Origin: Candidatus Eisenbacteria bacterium
GTDB lineage: Bacteria; Eisenbacteria; RBG-16-71-46
Assembly: GCA_020847735.1 (NCBI GenBank)
Contig: JADLBL010000020.1
Coordinates: 133,632 to 197,631 of the forward strand
Direction of reading: 5' to 3'
DNA length: 64,000 nucleotides
Of the stretch, positions 26,929-36,046 are shown in pieces. Position 1 is the stretch's first letter. Every line of letters starts with the position of its first letter. The notes below the pieces were generated by a model. It made no database searches and was not told the DNA's origin. It worked only from the letters and a program-made list of their open reading frames with translations. The position numbers and the translations under genes were made by a program.

Positions 26929-28839
26929 ATGAAGAGAGGGGTACTCGTGGCGGTGCTGACGGCCGGCGCCGCTCTGGCGACGGTCCTGCCGAGCCACGCA
27001 CAGTTCCAGCGGTACGATTCGATGTGGGCGCGCAGCACGAACGGCGCGACGCTGACGCTCGACGGCTACATGAACGAGCCGGAGTGGGCGCAGGCCGAGT
27101 CCGTGCTCGTCCGCTATCCGCTCGACAACGGCATTCCGGGCAGCGGCTGGAAGGACGAGGGCGGGTTTCCGGCCACGGACCGGACCTACGCGGTGTTCCG
27201 CTTCCTGACGGTCGGGGACCAGCTGTGGATGTGCGCGACGGTGCGTGACAGCTCGATCGGCGGCTCGAACCTCTTCAACCGCTTCGACGGACTGCTCATG
27301 TCCATCAAGAACCACGCGAACGGCTCGCGTCCCGCCACGCCGGGCGAGCAATTCATCTCGTGGTGGGCGAACGACACCGGCGACCCGAACCCGAGCGCCG
27401 TGGACCATGCCCCGACGATGTACGGCGCGTGGCGCACCCCCGACACGCCTCCCACGCCGACGCAGCTGCAGGCGTGGGACGCGCGCGTGACCTGGCTCGG
27501 CAAGGTCAACAGCGACACGACCGCCGACGCCGGCTACACGGTCGAGATGCGCTGCGACATGCCGCTGAACGGCTACGACATCACCCGCCCCGAGGGCGAC
27601 GTGGTCGAGTGGAACGCCTCGGTGTACGACTGCGACTGGTACTGGCCGCTCGCGAACTTCTTCCGCTTCGCGGTCAACCGCTCGTGGATCCAGGGCCCGT
27701 GGGGCAACGCGTACTGGTACGGCGACGTCAAGATCCACTGCCGCCCCGACGTGACCATCGCCTCCGGCCCCGTGCCGGCGGCCGGTCCCGACCTGATCGT
27801 CCGAAACCTCGGCAACCTGATCGCCGAGCCGGCCATCGACGGCACGCTGGGCGACGCCGCGTGGATCAACGCGCCGAGCCTCGCGATCCGCTACGACGAC
27901 CTCGCCCTGCTGGACTCCTACCCGGGAACGGGACCGTGGCGTTCGGGCCAGTATCAGGCCGAGGTCAACGGCAACGGCGGTGCCGCGTTCGTCGCCGACC
28001 CCGGCGACGCGACCGTGAAGTACTTCTTCAAGGGCACGAAGCTCTACCTGTCGTTCGACGTGAACGACCAGGTCGTCCAGGACGTCCTGGCCGAGGATCG
28101 CTGGGACGGGTTCAACGTCAGCATCAACGACCGCGTCCGGCGTTTCAGCGACAACAACCTGAAGAGCTGGGCCTGCGGGTTCCGCGTCGGGCCCGGCGGC
28201 TCCATGGTCCGCGTGTTCGACCTGCCGTACCTGCAGGACAGCCTGAATGCCGTGCAGGTGGCGCTCCAGCTCAAGCCCGGCACGACGGTGGACACGCTCG
28301 GCGTGGACACCGACGCGGGCTACACGGCCGAACTCTCGATCGACCTGACGGCGCTCGGCTACCCGGCCGATCTCGGCGATCGGGCGCTGTACTTCGGGAT
28401 CACCTACTACGACGGCGATTCCTACAGCCCGATCACGGACAGCTACGGCACGCGCACGTGGTTCTTCCGCGAGCGTGAGTACCTCGACGGTCCGTGCGTC
28501 GCCTTCATGGATCCGAACCAGTACGTCACGACGGGCGTCGGCGACGAGGTGCCCTCGCGGCTGGAGCTCGCGGGCGCCTTCCCGAACCCGTTCCGGCGCG
28601 GAACCACGGTGCGTTACTCGCTGCCCGCGGCGGCGCGCGTGAGCCTCGAGGTCTTCGACCTGCAGGGCCGCGTGGTCGCTTCGCGCGACCTCGGCGTGCA
28701 GGCGGCCGGCTCCCGCCAGGCGGCGGTGCCGTCGTTCGCGACCCGCTCCGGCGTTTACCTGTACCGCCTGACGATGCAGGACGCCCGGACCGGCGCGAAG
28801 CAGGGAACGCTGGCCGGCAAGATGATGGTGCTTCAGTAG
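26929..28839 (+). CDS. Secreted protein with two CBM9-like domains and FlgD-like C-terminal domain
   Basis: This 636-residue protein has a signal peptide (1-24, ending SHA) and a very strong Shine-Dalgarno (GGAGGGAGGTAAGG). Two repeats begin with the CBM9/DOMON-like opening: LTLDGYMNEPEWAQAES near residue 40 and PAIDGTLGDAAWINAPS near 300. Each is followed by FR/LxxxGDQLW- or KGTKLYLSFDV-type strands. The last 90 residues (about 545-636) form a FlgD-Ig/type IX-like sorting domain, AFPNPFRRGTTVRYSLP to a closing GVYLYRLTMQ. CBM9 domains bind reducing ends or short beta-glucans, so surface glycan capture ahead of the TonB receptor is a reasonable inference. Confidence 0.8.
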   Translation: MKRGVLVAVLTAGAALATVLPSHAQFQRYDSMWARSTNGATLTLDGYMNEPEWAQAESVLVRYPLDNGIPGSGWKDEGGFPATDRTYAVFRFLTVGDQLWMCATVRDSSIGGSNLFNRFDGLLMSIKNHANGSRPATPGEQFISWWANDTGDPNPSAVDHAPTMYGAWRTPDTPPTPTQLQAWDARVTWLGKVNSDTTADAGYTVEMRCDMPLNGYDITRPEGDVVEWNASVYDCDWYWPLANFFRFAVNRSWIQGPWGNAYWYGDVKIHCRPDVTIASGPVPAAGPDLIVRNLGNLIAEPAIDGTLGDAAWINAPSLAIRYDDLALLDSYPGTGPWRSGQYQAEVNGNGGAAFVADPGDATVKYFFKGTKLYLSFDVNDQVVQDVLAEDRWDGFNVSINDRVRRFSDNNLKSWACGFRVGPGGSMVRVFDLPYLQDSLNAVQVALQLKPGTTVDTLGVDTDAGYTAELSIDLTALGYPADLGDRALYFGITYYDGDSYSPITDSYGTRTWFFREREYLDGPCVAFMDPNQYVTTGVGDEVPSRLELAGAFPNPFRRGTTVRYSLPAAARVSLEVFDLQGRVVASRDLGVQAAGSRQAAVPSFATRSGVYLYRLTMQDARTGAKQGTLAGKMMVLQ

Positions 28840-28860
28840 TCGTCCTCGGCGACGCTGGTC

Positions 28861-28888
28861 GTTCGCCGGACCCACGGGTCCGGCGAAC
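28861..28888 (+). terminator. Intra-operon hairpin
   Basis: Twelve-base-pair perfect stem GTTCGCCGGACC with complement, CACG loop, 22 bp after the CBM9-like gene and 42 bp before the TonB receptor. No T-tract. It more likely protects the upstream mRNA end or attenuates than terminates fully. Confidence 0.5.
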
Positions 28889-28930
28889 GCCCGGCGGCGC
28901 CGGTCGTTCGCAATCCGGGGGCTTCCCGCC

Positions 28931-31612
28931 ATGGAATGCTGGAAGAAGGGGGGACGGCGATTCGCGGCCACGCTGGCGCTCGCGTGCTTCGCCACCACCG
29001 CGCTCGCGGGCACGACCGGCAAGATCGCCGGCGTGATCACGAACGAGAAGAAGGAGCCGCTGACTGGCGTCAACGTGATCGTGATCGGGCAGCACCTCGG
29101 AGGGATGAGCGACGATCAGGGGCGGTTCACGATCATCAACGTCCCGGCCGGGGTCTTCGACGTGAAGGCGGCGGTGCTCGGCTACGCGCCCACGACGATC
29201 CAGGGAGTCGAGGTGAACGCCGACGCCACGACCCGGCTGGACATCGCCCTGAAGGAGCAGGCCGTCGCCATCGAGGGCGTGGTCGTCAGCGCACGGCGGC
29301 CGATCATCGAGACCAATCGCACGAGCAACATCGCCACCGTTTCGCGACAGAAACTCGAGTCGCTGCCCGTGCAGGAGCTGCAGGACATCGTGAACCTGCA
29401 GGCCGGGGTGGTGGACGGCCATTTCCGCGGCGGCCGCGTCGGCGAGGTGCAGTATCAGGTGGACGGCGTTTCGGTGAACAACGCCTACGACAACAAGTCC
29501 ACCCTGCGCCTGGACCGCTCGATCCTCGAGGAGGTCCAGGTCATCAGCGGCACGTTCGACGCCGAGTACGGTCAGGCGATGAGCGGCGTGGTGAACGCCG
29601 TGCTGCGGCGCGGTGGCGAGAAGTTCCACTGGGACGCCGAGGTCTATTCCGGCCAGCCCGTGTACGCGGGATCGGCCGGCCGCATCGTCGCGCCGGGGCT
29701 TCGCCCGGCGTCGCAGCTCAGCTTCCAGGCGAGCGCCGACGGGCCCACCTTCCTGCCCCACACGACCTACCTGCTGAGCGCCCGGCGCTTCCTGGACGAC
29801 GGCTGGATCCGCGGCGAGCGCCGCTTCGTGCCGACCGACACGATCTTTCACCGTCCCTACGCCGGATCGTCGGTGGACAGCGTCCGGCGGGCCGACCCGC
29901 ACGGCGACGGCGGGGAGGTCGCGCTCGGCACCTCGCGCGAGTGGTCGGGCGTCGTGAAGCTCTCCAACAGCTCGATCCGCAACGTCGCGCTTCACTGGCA
30001 GGGCATCCTGAACGTGACCGACACCCGCCAGGCGAACTGGGCCTACCGCCTCGACCCGGACGGGCTCCGCAAGCAGCACACCTTGTCGCTGGTCCAGGGC
30101 ATGGACCTCACGCACACGCTGACCGCCAACCGCTTCTACACCCTCAGCGTGCGGCAGAACTACAAGGACTACTCCGACTACGCCTACGAGAGCGTCTGGG
30201 ACCCGCGCTACGACGCCGCGGGAGCGCCGTTCGCGCTGAACTCCGAGTACGAGGACGGCGCGCTGATCGGCGGCGTGGACCTCGGCCGATTCGTGCAGCG
30301 GACGAACGGCGTGGTGCTGAAGGGCTCGTTCGTGGACCAGGTGACGAAGGAGCGACAGCTCAAGATCGGAGGCGAGTTCCAGGCCCCGCACGTGCGCTTC
30401 GGCGCGCCCGGCTACCTCTCCTTCTTCGCGGACTCGTTGAACGCCGCCCAGACGATCCACCGGGTCGTGGATTACTCGCCCCGGTTCCCGGGCGTGATCG
30501 AATACCGACCGTTCCTCGGCGCCGCCTTCGCGCAGGAGGAGATCGAATGGCGCGACCTGACGCTGCGCGCCGGCGCGCGCGTGGACTACTTCGACGCCCG
30601 CGCGTCGCTGCCGAGCGATCTGGCGAACCCGGCCAACTCGATCACCGGCGTGCCGCAGTCGCACCCCCGGCGCGTCACCCCGAAGGTCTCGGTCTCGCCG
30701 CGCATCGGTGTCTCGTTCCCGATCTCGGACGGCGCGTCCCTGTTCTTCGCCTACGGGCACTTCTCGCAGTTCCCGGGCATCGGCGACGTCTTCACGAACG
30801 CCGACTACCGCCAGCTCTCCGACCTGCAGGCCACGAGCCCCATCGTCACGATGGGCAACCCCGACATCCGGCCCGAGCGGACGGTGCAGTACCAGTTCGG
30901 CTGGAAGCAGGCGGTGAACGAGAACCTCGGCGTCGACGTGACGGCGTTCTACAAGGACATTCGCGACTTGCTGGGAACGAAGATCCTCGAGACGTACAAC
31001 GGCGCGCGCTACGCCCAGCTCTCGAACGTGGACTTCGGGAGCGTCACCGGCGTGACCGTCACGCTCACGCGACGGGCGCTGGGGCCGCTCAGCGCGACGC
31101 TCGACTACACCTGGCAGTCGGCGCAGGGCAACTCGAGCGATCCGAACGAGACCGCCGACCGCGTGGCCGCCGGCGAGGACGCCGAGCCGCGCTCGGTGCC
31201 CTTCAACTGGGACCAGCGGCACACGCTCAACCTGACCACCGTGCTGTCGAAGCCCGGCGACTACTCGCTCAGCGCGATCCTGCGCGTGCAGAGCGGCCAG
31301 CCCTACACGCCGGTGCTTTCGGCCGGATTCTCGGGCGGTCTCGAGACCAACTCGGGACGCAAGCCCGTCTCGATGCTCGCGGACCTGCGCGGCGAGAAGT
31401 CCATGTCGCTCTTCGGCACGCGTGTGCGCTGGTTCGGACGGGTGTTCAACCTGTTCGACACCCGCTTCTTCAACGGTTTCGTGTTCACCAGCTCCGGGGA
31501 CCCGTACTACACGCGCTTCCCGGTCAAGGACAAGGCCACGCTCGACGACCCGACGCGTTTTTACGGTCCGCGCCGCGTCGAAGTCGGGCTCTCGCTGAAC
31601 GTGGCGAAATGA
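28931..31612 (+). CDS. TonB-dependent outer-membrane receptor
   Basis: This 893-residue outer-membrane protein has a signal peptide (about 1-26) and a carboxypeptidase-regulatory-like domain at about 28-110 (GKIAGVITNEKKEPLTGVNV, GRFTIINVPAGVFDVKA). A plug domain follows at about 115-235, with YQVDGVSVNNAYDN and EVQVISGTFDAEYGQAMSG, then a 22-strand-type beta-barrel to the end, including PDIRPERTVQYQFGWKQAV. It should bring oligosaccharides across the outer membrane using TonB energy. No SusD-type partner is nearby; the next gene takes that place but is unrelated in sequence. Start ATG 28931 has only a weak Shine-Dalgarno (GGGGGC). Confidence 0.9.
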   Translation: MECWKKGGRRFAATLALACFATTALAGTTGKIAGVITNEKKEPLTGVNVIVIGQHLGGMSDDQGRFTIINVPAGVFDVKAAVLGYAPTTIQGVEVNADATTRLDIALKEQAVAIEGVVVSARRPIIETNRTSNIATVSRQKLESLPVQELQDIVNLQAGVVDGHFRGGRVGEVQYQVDGVSVNNAYDNKSTLRLDRSILEEVQVISGTFDAEYGQAMSGVVNAVLRRGGEKFHWDAEVYSGQPVYAGSAGRIVAPGLRPASQLSFQASADGPTFLPHTTYLLSARRFLDDGWIRGERRFVPTDTIFHRPYAGSSVDSVRRADPHGDGGEVALGTSREWSGVVKLSNSSIRNVALHWQGILNVTDTRQANWAYRLDPDGLRKQHTLSLVQGMDLTHTLTANRFYTLSVRQNYKDYSDYAYESVWDPRYDAAGAPFALNSEYEDGALIGGVDLGRFVQRTNGVVLKGSFVDQVTKERQLKIGGEFQAPHVRFGAPGYLSFFADSLNAAQTIHRVVDYSPRFPGVIEYRPFLGAAFAQEEIEWRDLTLRAGARVDYFDARASLPSDLANPANSITGVPQSHPRRVTPKVSVSPRIGVSFPISDGASLFFAYGHFSQFPGIGDVFTNADYRQLSDLQATSPIVTMGNPDIRPERTVQYQFGWKQAVNENLGVDVTAFYKDIRDLLGTKILETYNGARYAQLSNVDFGSVTGVTVTLTRRALGPLSATLDYTWQSAQGNSSDPNETADRVAAGEDAEPRSVPFNWDQRHTLNLTTVLSKPGDYSLSAILRVQSGQPYTPVLSAGFSGGLETNSGRKPVSMLADLRGEKSMSLFGTRVRWFGRVFNLFDTRFFNGFVFTSSGDPYYTRFPVKDKATLDDPTRFYGPRRVEVGLSLNVAK

Positions 31613-31644
31613 TGGCTCACCCGAATCGTCACGAGGAACGTGAC

Positions 31645-34600
31645 ATGACGCCGAATCCAGTCGTCCCACGCGCGGCTCGCGCCGTCCTGCTCGGCGCCGT
31701 GGTGTTCGCCGCGTTCGCGGCCGCGCCCGCACGCGGAGCTCAGCCTCTTTCCATTCCGCCGGACCAGCGCGCCAGCATCTCCGCCGAGCGCATGGGCACC
31801 CACGACGCCAACAATATCCGCACCCGCTTCTGGAACTTCGGCATGGTCGGGGACTATCCCGCCGACCCGGGCAACGTGGACCTCAGCATCTTCCATTCGG
31901 CCGAGGTGCCCCGCGGCACCGGCATGAATTACACGGACGGCATCACGCCCTTCGTCCTGACCCGCTACCACGCCGTCGGGGACAGCTCGGGCGCCTGGCG
32001 CTACGTGATGGAGACCGGCTACCGGGAACGGCAGGCGTTCGACCAGCTCGGGCGCATAATGCGTTTCGAGCCGCGGCCCGGTTATTTCCAGCCCGACCCG
32101 TTCATCAACGTGGGACGTTCGCCGGCGATGAGTCACGACCCGCGCACCTGGCCGGAGCGATGGCCCGACCGGCTGAACGACCCCGACGATCCGGGCTGGT
32201 CCGGGAGCTGGGACGGCTACTTCGGCAAGCGGCCCGCCGCCGACCAGGAGAGCTACACGGTCATGGACGACCAGTACTACAGCATCCTGCCGTTCAATCC
32301 CGATTCCACCGACCTGAGCCGGCGGGGCCTCGGGCTGAAGGTCGAGGTGCGCGGCTTCCAGTGGTCGAATCCGCAGGCCGGCAACGTGATCTTCTGGCAC
32401 TACGACATCACCAACGAGGGTACGTCCGATTACCCGGACGCCGTCTTCGGCATGTACATGGACTCCGGGGTGGGCGGCTCGTCGCTGTCGTGCGACGGGG
32501 TCTACGAATCCGACGACGACAACGCGTTCTTCGATCGTTCCCTCGGGCTGAACCTCGTCTACACGTGGGACGACCACGGACACGGCGTGGATCTGAACAG
32601 CACCTGCAGCCGGACCGGCTACCTCGGCTACGCCTACCTCGAGACACCGGGCAAGCCGCGGGACGGCCTCGACAACGACGACGACGGCATCACCGACGAG
32701 AAGCGCGACGGCGGGCCGGGGCAGCTGATCGTCGGGCAGGAAGCGATCCGCGCCTGGGTCGAGGCGCACTACGACACCGTCAAGTTCTTCGCCGCGTACG
32801 GCCCGATCGAGAAGCGCCCGGCCTACGTCGCCGAACGCTGGTGGACGGGTGACGAGGACATGGACTGGACCGCGGCGATCAGCGACGTCGGCGCGGACGG
32901 CGTCGCGGGCACGGGGGACACCGGCGAGGGCGACGGCGTCCCCACCGAGGGCGAGCCCAACTTCGACCGCACGGACCTGAACGAGTCCGACCAGATCGGG
33001 CTGACCGGCTTCCGCATGAACCGCATCGCCAAGGGCCCCGGCAACACCGACTACCACGAACCGGACGGCATCACGTTCGCGAACGTGGACAACAAGGACT
33101 GGCCGCGGCTGCTGTACGAGCAGTTCACCGACGGAAACCCGTCGGCGCGTTTCGACTCGGCGGCGGCGGAGAACTGGAACATCGCCTTCCTGTTCGCCTC
33201 CGGTCCCTTCGACCTGGCGCCGGGTCAGCACGAACGCTTCAGCCTCGCGCTCGCCTACGGCAGCACGCTGCCGGAACTGCGCGCCGCGGTGCACACGGTC
33301 CAGCAGATCTACGACGCGAACTATCAGTTCGCCATTCCGCCGACGCGCCCCACGGTCACCGCGGAGACCGGCGACCGGCGCGTGAGGCTGACCTGGGACG
33401 ACGCGGCCGAGCGCTCGCTCGATCCGGTCACCTTCGACCACGACTTCGAGGGATACCGCATCTACCGCTCCACCGACCCGGACTTCCTCGACCCCAAGAA
33501 GATCTTCAACGGCCAGGGCACACAGCCGATCGGCAACGGCCAGCCCATCGCGCAGTTCGATCTCGTGGACGGCAGGCTCGGCTACTCGCGGCTGTCGGTG
33601 GAGGGCGTGCAGTACTGGCTCGGCACCGACGGCGGCATCACGCACACCTGGACCGACACGACGGTGACCAACGGCCAGCAGTACTACTACGCCGTCTGCG
33701 CCTACGACTACGGGTTCGACACCGGGGTGGACTCGACCTCGTTCTATCCGTCCGAGAACTCGATTCCCGTCTCGCGCACGCCACGCGGCGGACTGATCCT
33801 GCCCTCGAACGTGGTCGCGGTGCGGCCCGAGCCGCGGGTCGCCGGCTGGGAGCCGGCGAGCACGACCGCGGCGGGCCACTCCGTCGGAGAGGGCAACGGA
33901 AGCGTGCGGCTCGAGGTCGTGAACTCGAATCAGGTGCCCGACGGGCACCTGTTCGCGCTCGGTTTCCACGCCGACCCCGACAGCGTGCGGGCGCAGCGCT
34001 ACTGGCTGCGCGACAGCACCGCGCACGAACTGCTGTTCGAGAGCGGCGGCGATCTGCTCGGCGCGGGCGTCGGCCCGGTCGGGGCGGGCCTGCTGCCGGT
34101 CGTCGAGACGGCGCCGCAGGTGGTCGTCGTGGACTCCACCTCCGCATGGCAGCCCGGCAGCGCGACGACGGCGAGGATCCGCGTCAACGCCGGCGGCTTC
34201 GCGCCGGCGCTGGACCCGAACCTGCGCCGGCCCGGCTACCCGTACGACCTGTACGTCGTCTTCGACGACGCGGTGCGCGACACGGGCATCATCCTCGGCG
34301 CCCAGCCCAGCAATGCGGAGACGACCAACGTCGCGCGCTTCCAGGTCTTCGCCCGCACGCCGCAGGGCGACGTCCGGCTTCGCTTCCGCTTCCGCGACCT
34401 CAAGCAGGGCGCGCTGGCGAAGGACGGCACGCTGAACCAGGCTGCCGAGTACATCGAGGTCGAGACCTACCAGCCCGGCGACCCGACGCCGCGGCCCACG
34501 TGGCGGCTCACGCTCGATCCCGCCTCGCTGGCCGGACTCGTCAAGCCGCGGCTCGGTGACGTGTACCGGCTCGACGTCCAGCCGCCGCTGACCGTGGACG

Positions 34601-34974
34601 ACGTCTTCACCTTCACGACCGCCGGCCAGCGGGTGAATGGCGCCGCCGCGACCGCCGACTGGCAACGCAAGCCGTACGTCGTTCCGAACCCCTACGTCGG
34701 AGCGGCCAGCTTCGAGCCCCAGCGCTTCGCGAGTTCGGGGCGCGGCGAGCGGCGCATGGAGTTCCGCTCGATTCCGCAAGGGGGGCTGGTGCGCATCTAC
34801 ACGGTGCACGGCGACCTCGTGCGGACGCTCCGGCAGGACGGGTCGCTGGACGGTTACGTGCCGTGGGACCTGCGAACGCGGGACAACCTCGACGTGGCCC
34901 CGGGGCTGTACGTCTACCACGTCGAGGCGCCCGGGCTCGGCACCTACGTCGGCAAGTTCGCGGTGATCAAGTGA
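31645..34974 (+). CDS. Large secreted protein with FnIII-like and FlgD-like C-terminal domains
   Basis: This 1109-residue protein has a signal peptide (about 1-33, ending ARGA). The N-terminal 540 residues are of a type I know only from uncharacterised FCB-group proteins found beside TonB receptors. They carry a Ca-binding-like acidic loop, DGLDNDDDGITDE, near residue 340 and a similar EGDGVPTEGEPNFDRTDLNE stretch. A fibronectin-III-like unit at about 567-715 includes EGYRIYRSTDPDF, and the end is a FlgD-like sorting domain (about 1012-1109) with VVPNPYVGAASF and LYVYHVEAPG. I chose ATG 31645 because GAGGAA precedes it; in-frame ATGs at 31612 and 31609 overlap the receptor stop. Probably a surface lipoprotein-like partner of the receptor; function unknown. 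Confidence 0.75.
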   Translation: MTPNPVVPRAARAVLLGAVVFAAFAAAPARGAQPLSIPPDQRASISAERMGTHDANNIRTRFWNFGMVGDYPADPGNVDLSIFHSAEVPRGTGMNYTDGITPFVLTRYHAVGDSSGAWRYVMETGYRERQAFDQLGRIMRFEPRPGYFQPDPFINVGRSPAMSHDPRTWPERWPDRLNDPDDPGWSGSWDGYFGKRPAADQESYTVMDDQYYSILPFNPDSTDLSRRGLGLKVEVRGFQWSNPQAGNVIFWHYDITNEGTSDYPDAVFGMYMDSGVGGSSLSCDGVYESDDDNAFFDRSLGLNLVYTWDDHGHGVDLNSTCSRTGYLGYAYLETPGKPRDGLDNDDDGITDEKRDGGPGQLIVGQEAIRAWVEAHYDTVKFFAAYGPIEKRPAYVAERWWTGDEDMDWTAAISDVGADGVAGTGDTGEGDGVPTEGEPNFDRTDLNESDQIGLTGFRMNRIAKGPGNTDYHEPDGITFANVDNKDWPRLLYEQFTDGNPSARFDSAAAENWNIAFLFASGPFDLAPGQHERFSLALAYGSTLPELRAAVHTVQQIYDANYQFAIPPTRPTVTAETGDRRVRLTWDDAAERSLDPVTFDHDFEGYRIYRSTDPDFLDPKKIFNGQGTQPIGNGQPIAQFDLVDGRLGYSRLSVEGVQYWLGTDGGITHTWTDTTVTNGQQYYYAVCAYDYGFDTGVDSTSFYPSENSIPVSRTPRGGLILPSNVVAVRPEPRVAGWEPASTTAAGHSVGEGNGSVRLEVVNSNQVPDGHLFALGFHADPDSVRAQRYWLRDSTAHELLFESGGDLLGAGVGPVGAGLLPVVETAPQVVVVDSTSAWQPGSATTARIRVNAGGFAPALDPNLRRPGYPYDLYVVFDDAVRDTGIILGAQPSNAETTNVARFQVFARTPQGDVRLRFRFRDLKQGALAKDGTLNQAAEYIEVETYQPGDPTPRPTWRLTLDPASLAGLVKPRLGDVYRLDVQPPLTVDDVFTFTTAGQRVNGAAATADWQRKPYVVPNPYVGAASFEPQRFASSGRGERRMEFRSIPQGGLVRIYTVHGDLVRTLRQDGSLDGYVPWDLRTRDNLDVAPGLYVYHVEAPGLGTYVGKFAVIK

Positions 34975-35999
34975 GCGCGGCGCACGGCGGCACCCGTCGA
35001 GTCCTCACCGCCTGGTTCGCCCTGACGCTGGTGGCCGGCGGCGCCGGAGCGCAGACGAACACCGGCACGACCATCGGTCAGTTCATGCTCATCGAGCCCG
35101 ACGCGCGGGTGGCCGGCATGGGCAACGCGGGCGCCACGCTGTACGACGGTCTGCGCGGCACCTACTACAACCCGGCGTCCATCGGCCACGTCGGCGGGAT
35201 CGAGGCGGTGTTCTCGCACAACGCGTGGTTCGCCGGCATCACCCACGACTGGGCGGGCGTCGCGATTCCGGTCGGAAGCCTGGGCGCCGTCTACGGCACC
35301 GTCACGTCGCTCAACTCCGGCGAAATGGACGTGCGCACGGTGGACGCCCCGCTCGGGACGGGCGAGCGCTTCAGCGTCAACGACGTCGCGCTGTCGGTCG
35401 GCTACGGCCGGCAGGTGTCGCTCCGCTTCGCGGCCGGCGGGCAGGTGAACTGGGCGCAGGAGACCATCTGGCACACTTCGGCCTCCACGTTCACGTTCAA
35501 CTTCGGCACGTTGTACCGCGTCTCGGACGACGGCATGCGCATCGCGGCCAGCCTCTCGAACTTCGGCACGCGCGGCGGCTTCGCCGGCCGCGACCTGCGG
35601 TTCACCTACGACAACGTGCCCGGACAGAACGGCGACAACAGCACGCTGCCCGCCGAACGCTTCACCGATTCCTTCGCCGTTCCGGTGCTGTTCCGTGTCG
35701 GCGTTGGGCTGCCGGTGCGGCTCAGCGACGTCCACCGCCTGATGCTCGTCGCGGACGCGTTCCACCCCAACGACAACGCCGAAAGCGTCAGCCTCGGCGC
35801 CGAGCTTTCGCACAAGGACCTGATCGCCGTCCGCGCCGGCTGGCAGAACCTGTTTCTGCGCGATTCCGAAACCGGCATCACCCTCGGCGCGGGCCTGCGG
35901 GCGCGCTACGAGGCCGTCACCTACCGATTCGACTACGCGTGGGCCGACCAGGGCCGCCTCGGCGGCTCGCACCGGTTCACCGTGGCCGTGGGACTTTGA
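34971..35999 (+). CDS. PorV/PorQ-like outer-membrane beta-barrel protein
   Basis: This 342-residue protein uses a GTG start overlapping the previous TGA. It has a signal peptide (ending GGAGAQ, about residue 28) and a FadL-like 14-strand barrel. The family opening DARVAGMGNAGATLYDGLRGTYYNPASIG is spread over residues about 42-70, and repeated amphipathic strands lead to a barrel-like end FTVAVGL. PorV and PorQ proteins are parts of type IX secretion and its attachment complex in Bacteroidota. Its place after three genes encoding FlgD-like or sorting-like tails fits that role, but the wider family (UPF0164) also has plain transport porins. Confidence 0.82.
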   Translation: MSAAHGGTRRVLTAWFALTLVAGGAGAQTNTGTTIGQFMLIEPDARVAGMGNAGATLYDGLRGTYYNPASIGHVGGIEAVFSHNAWFAGITHDWAGVAIPVGSLGAVYGTVTSLNSGEMDVRTVDAPLGTGERFSVNDVALSVGYGRQVSLRFAAGGQVNWAQETIWHTSASTFTFNFGTLYRVSDDGMRIAASLSNFGTRGGFAGRDLRFTYDNVPGQNGDNSTLPAERFTDSFAVPVLFRVGVGLPVRLSDVHRLMLVADAFHPNDNAESVSLGAELSHKDLIAVRAGWQNLFLRDSETGITLGAGLRARYEAVTYRFDYAWADQGRLGGSHRFTVAVGL

Positions 36000-36046
36000 A
36001 CGCACCCCCCGAACCTCGCGGGCCGCGGCCCGCCGGAGCCCGAAAC

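Noticed and set aside
31609-31644. Start of the large secreted protein at ATG 31609 or 31612, overlapping the receptor stop
   Set aside because: 31609 is out of frame; 31612 lacks a ribosome site, whereas 31645 has GAGGAA and a cleaner signal peptide.
28526-31732. Very long open frame antisense to the TonB receptor, and similar long antisense frames at 20196-23603 and 37356-41675
   Set aside because: They have Arg/Gly/His/Val-rich composition without domains and arise from the high G+C codon bias; the plus-strand products are clear known families.
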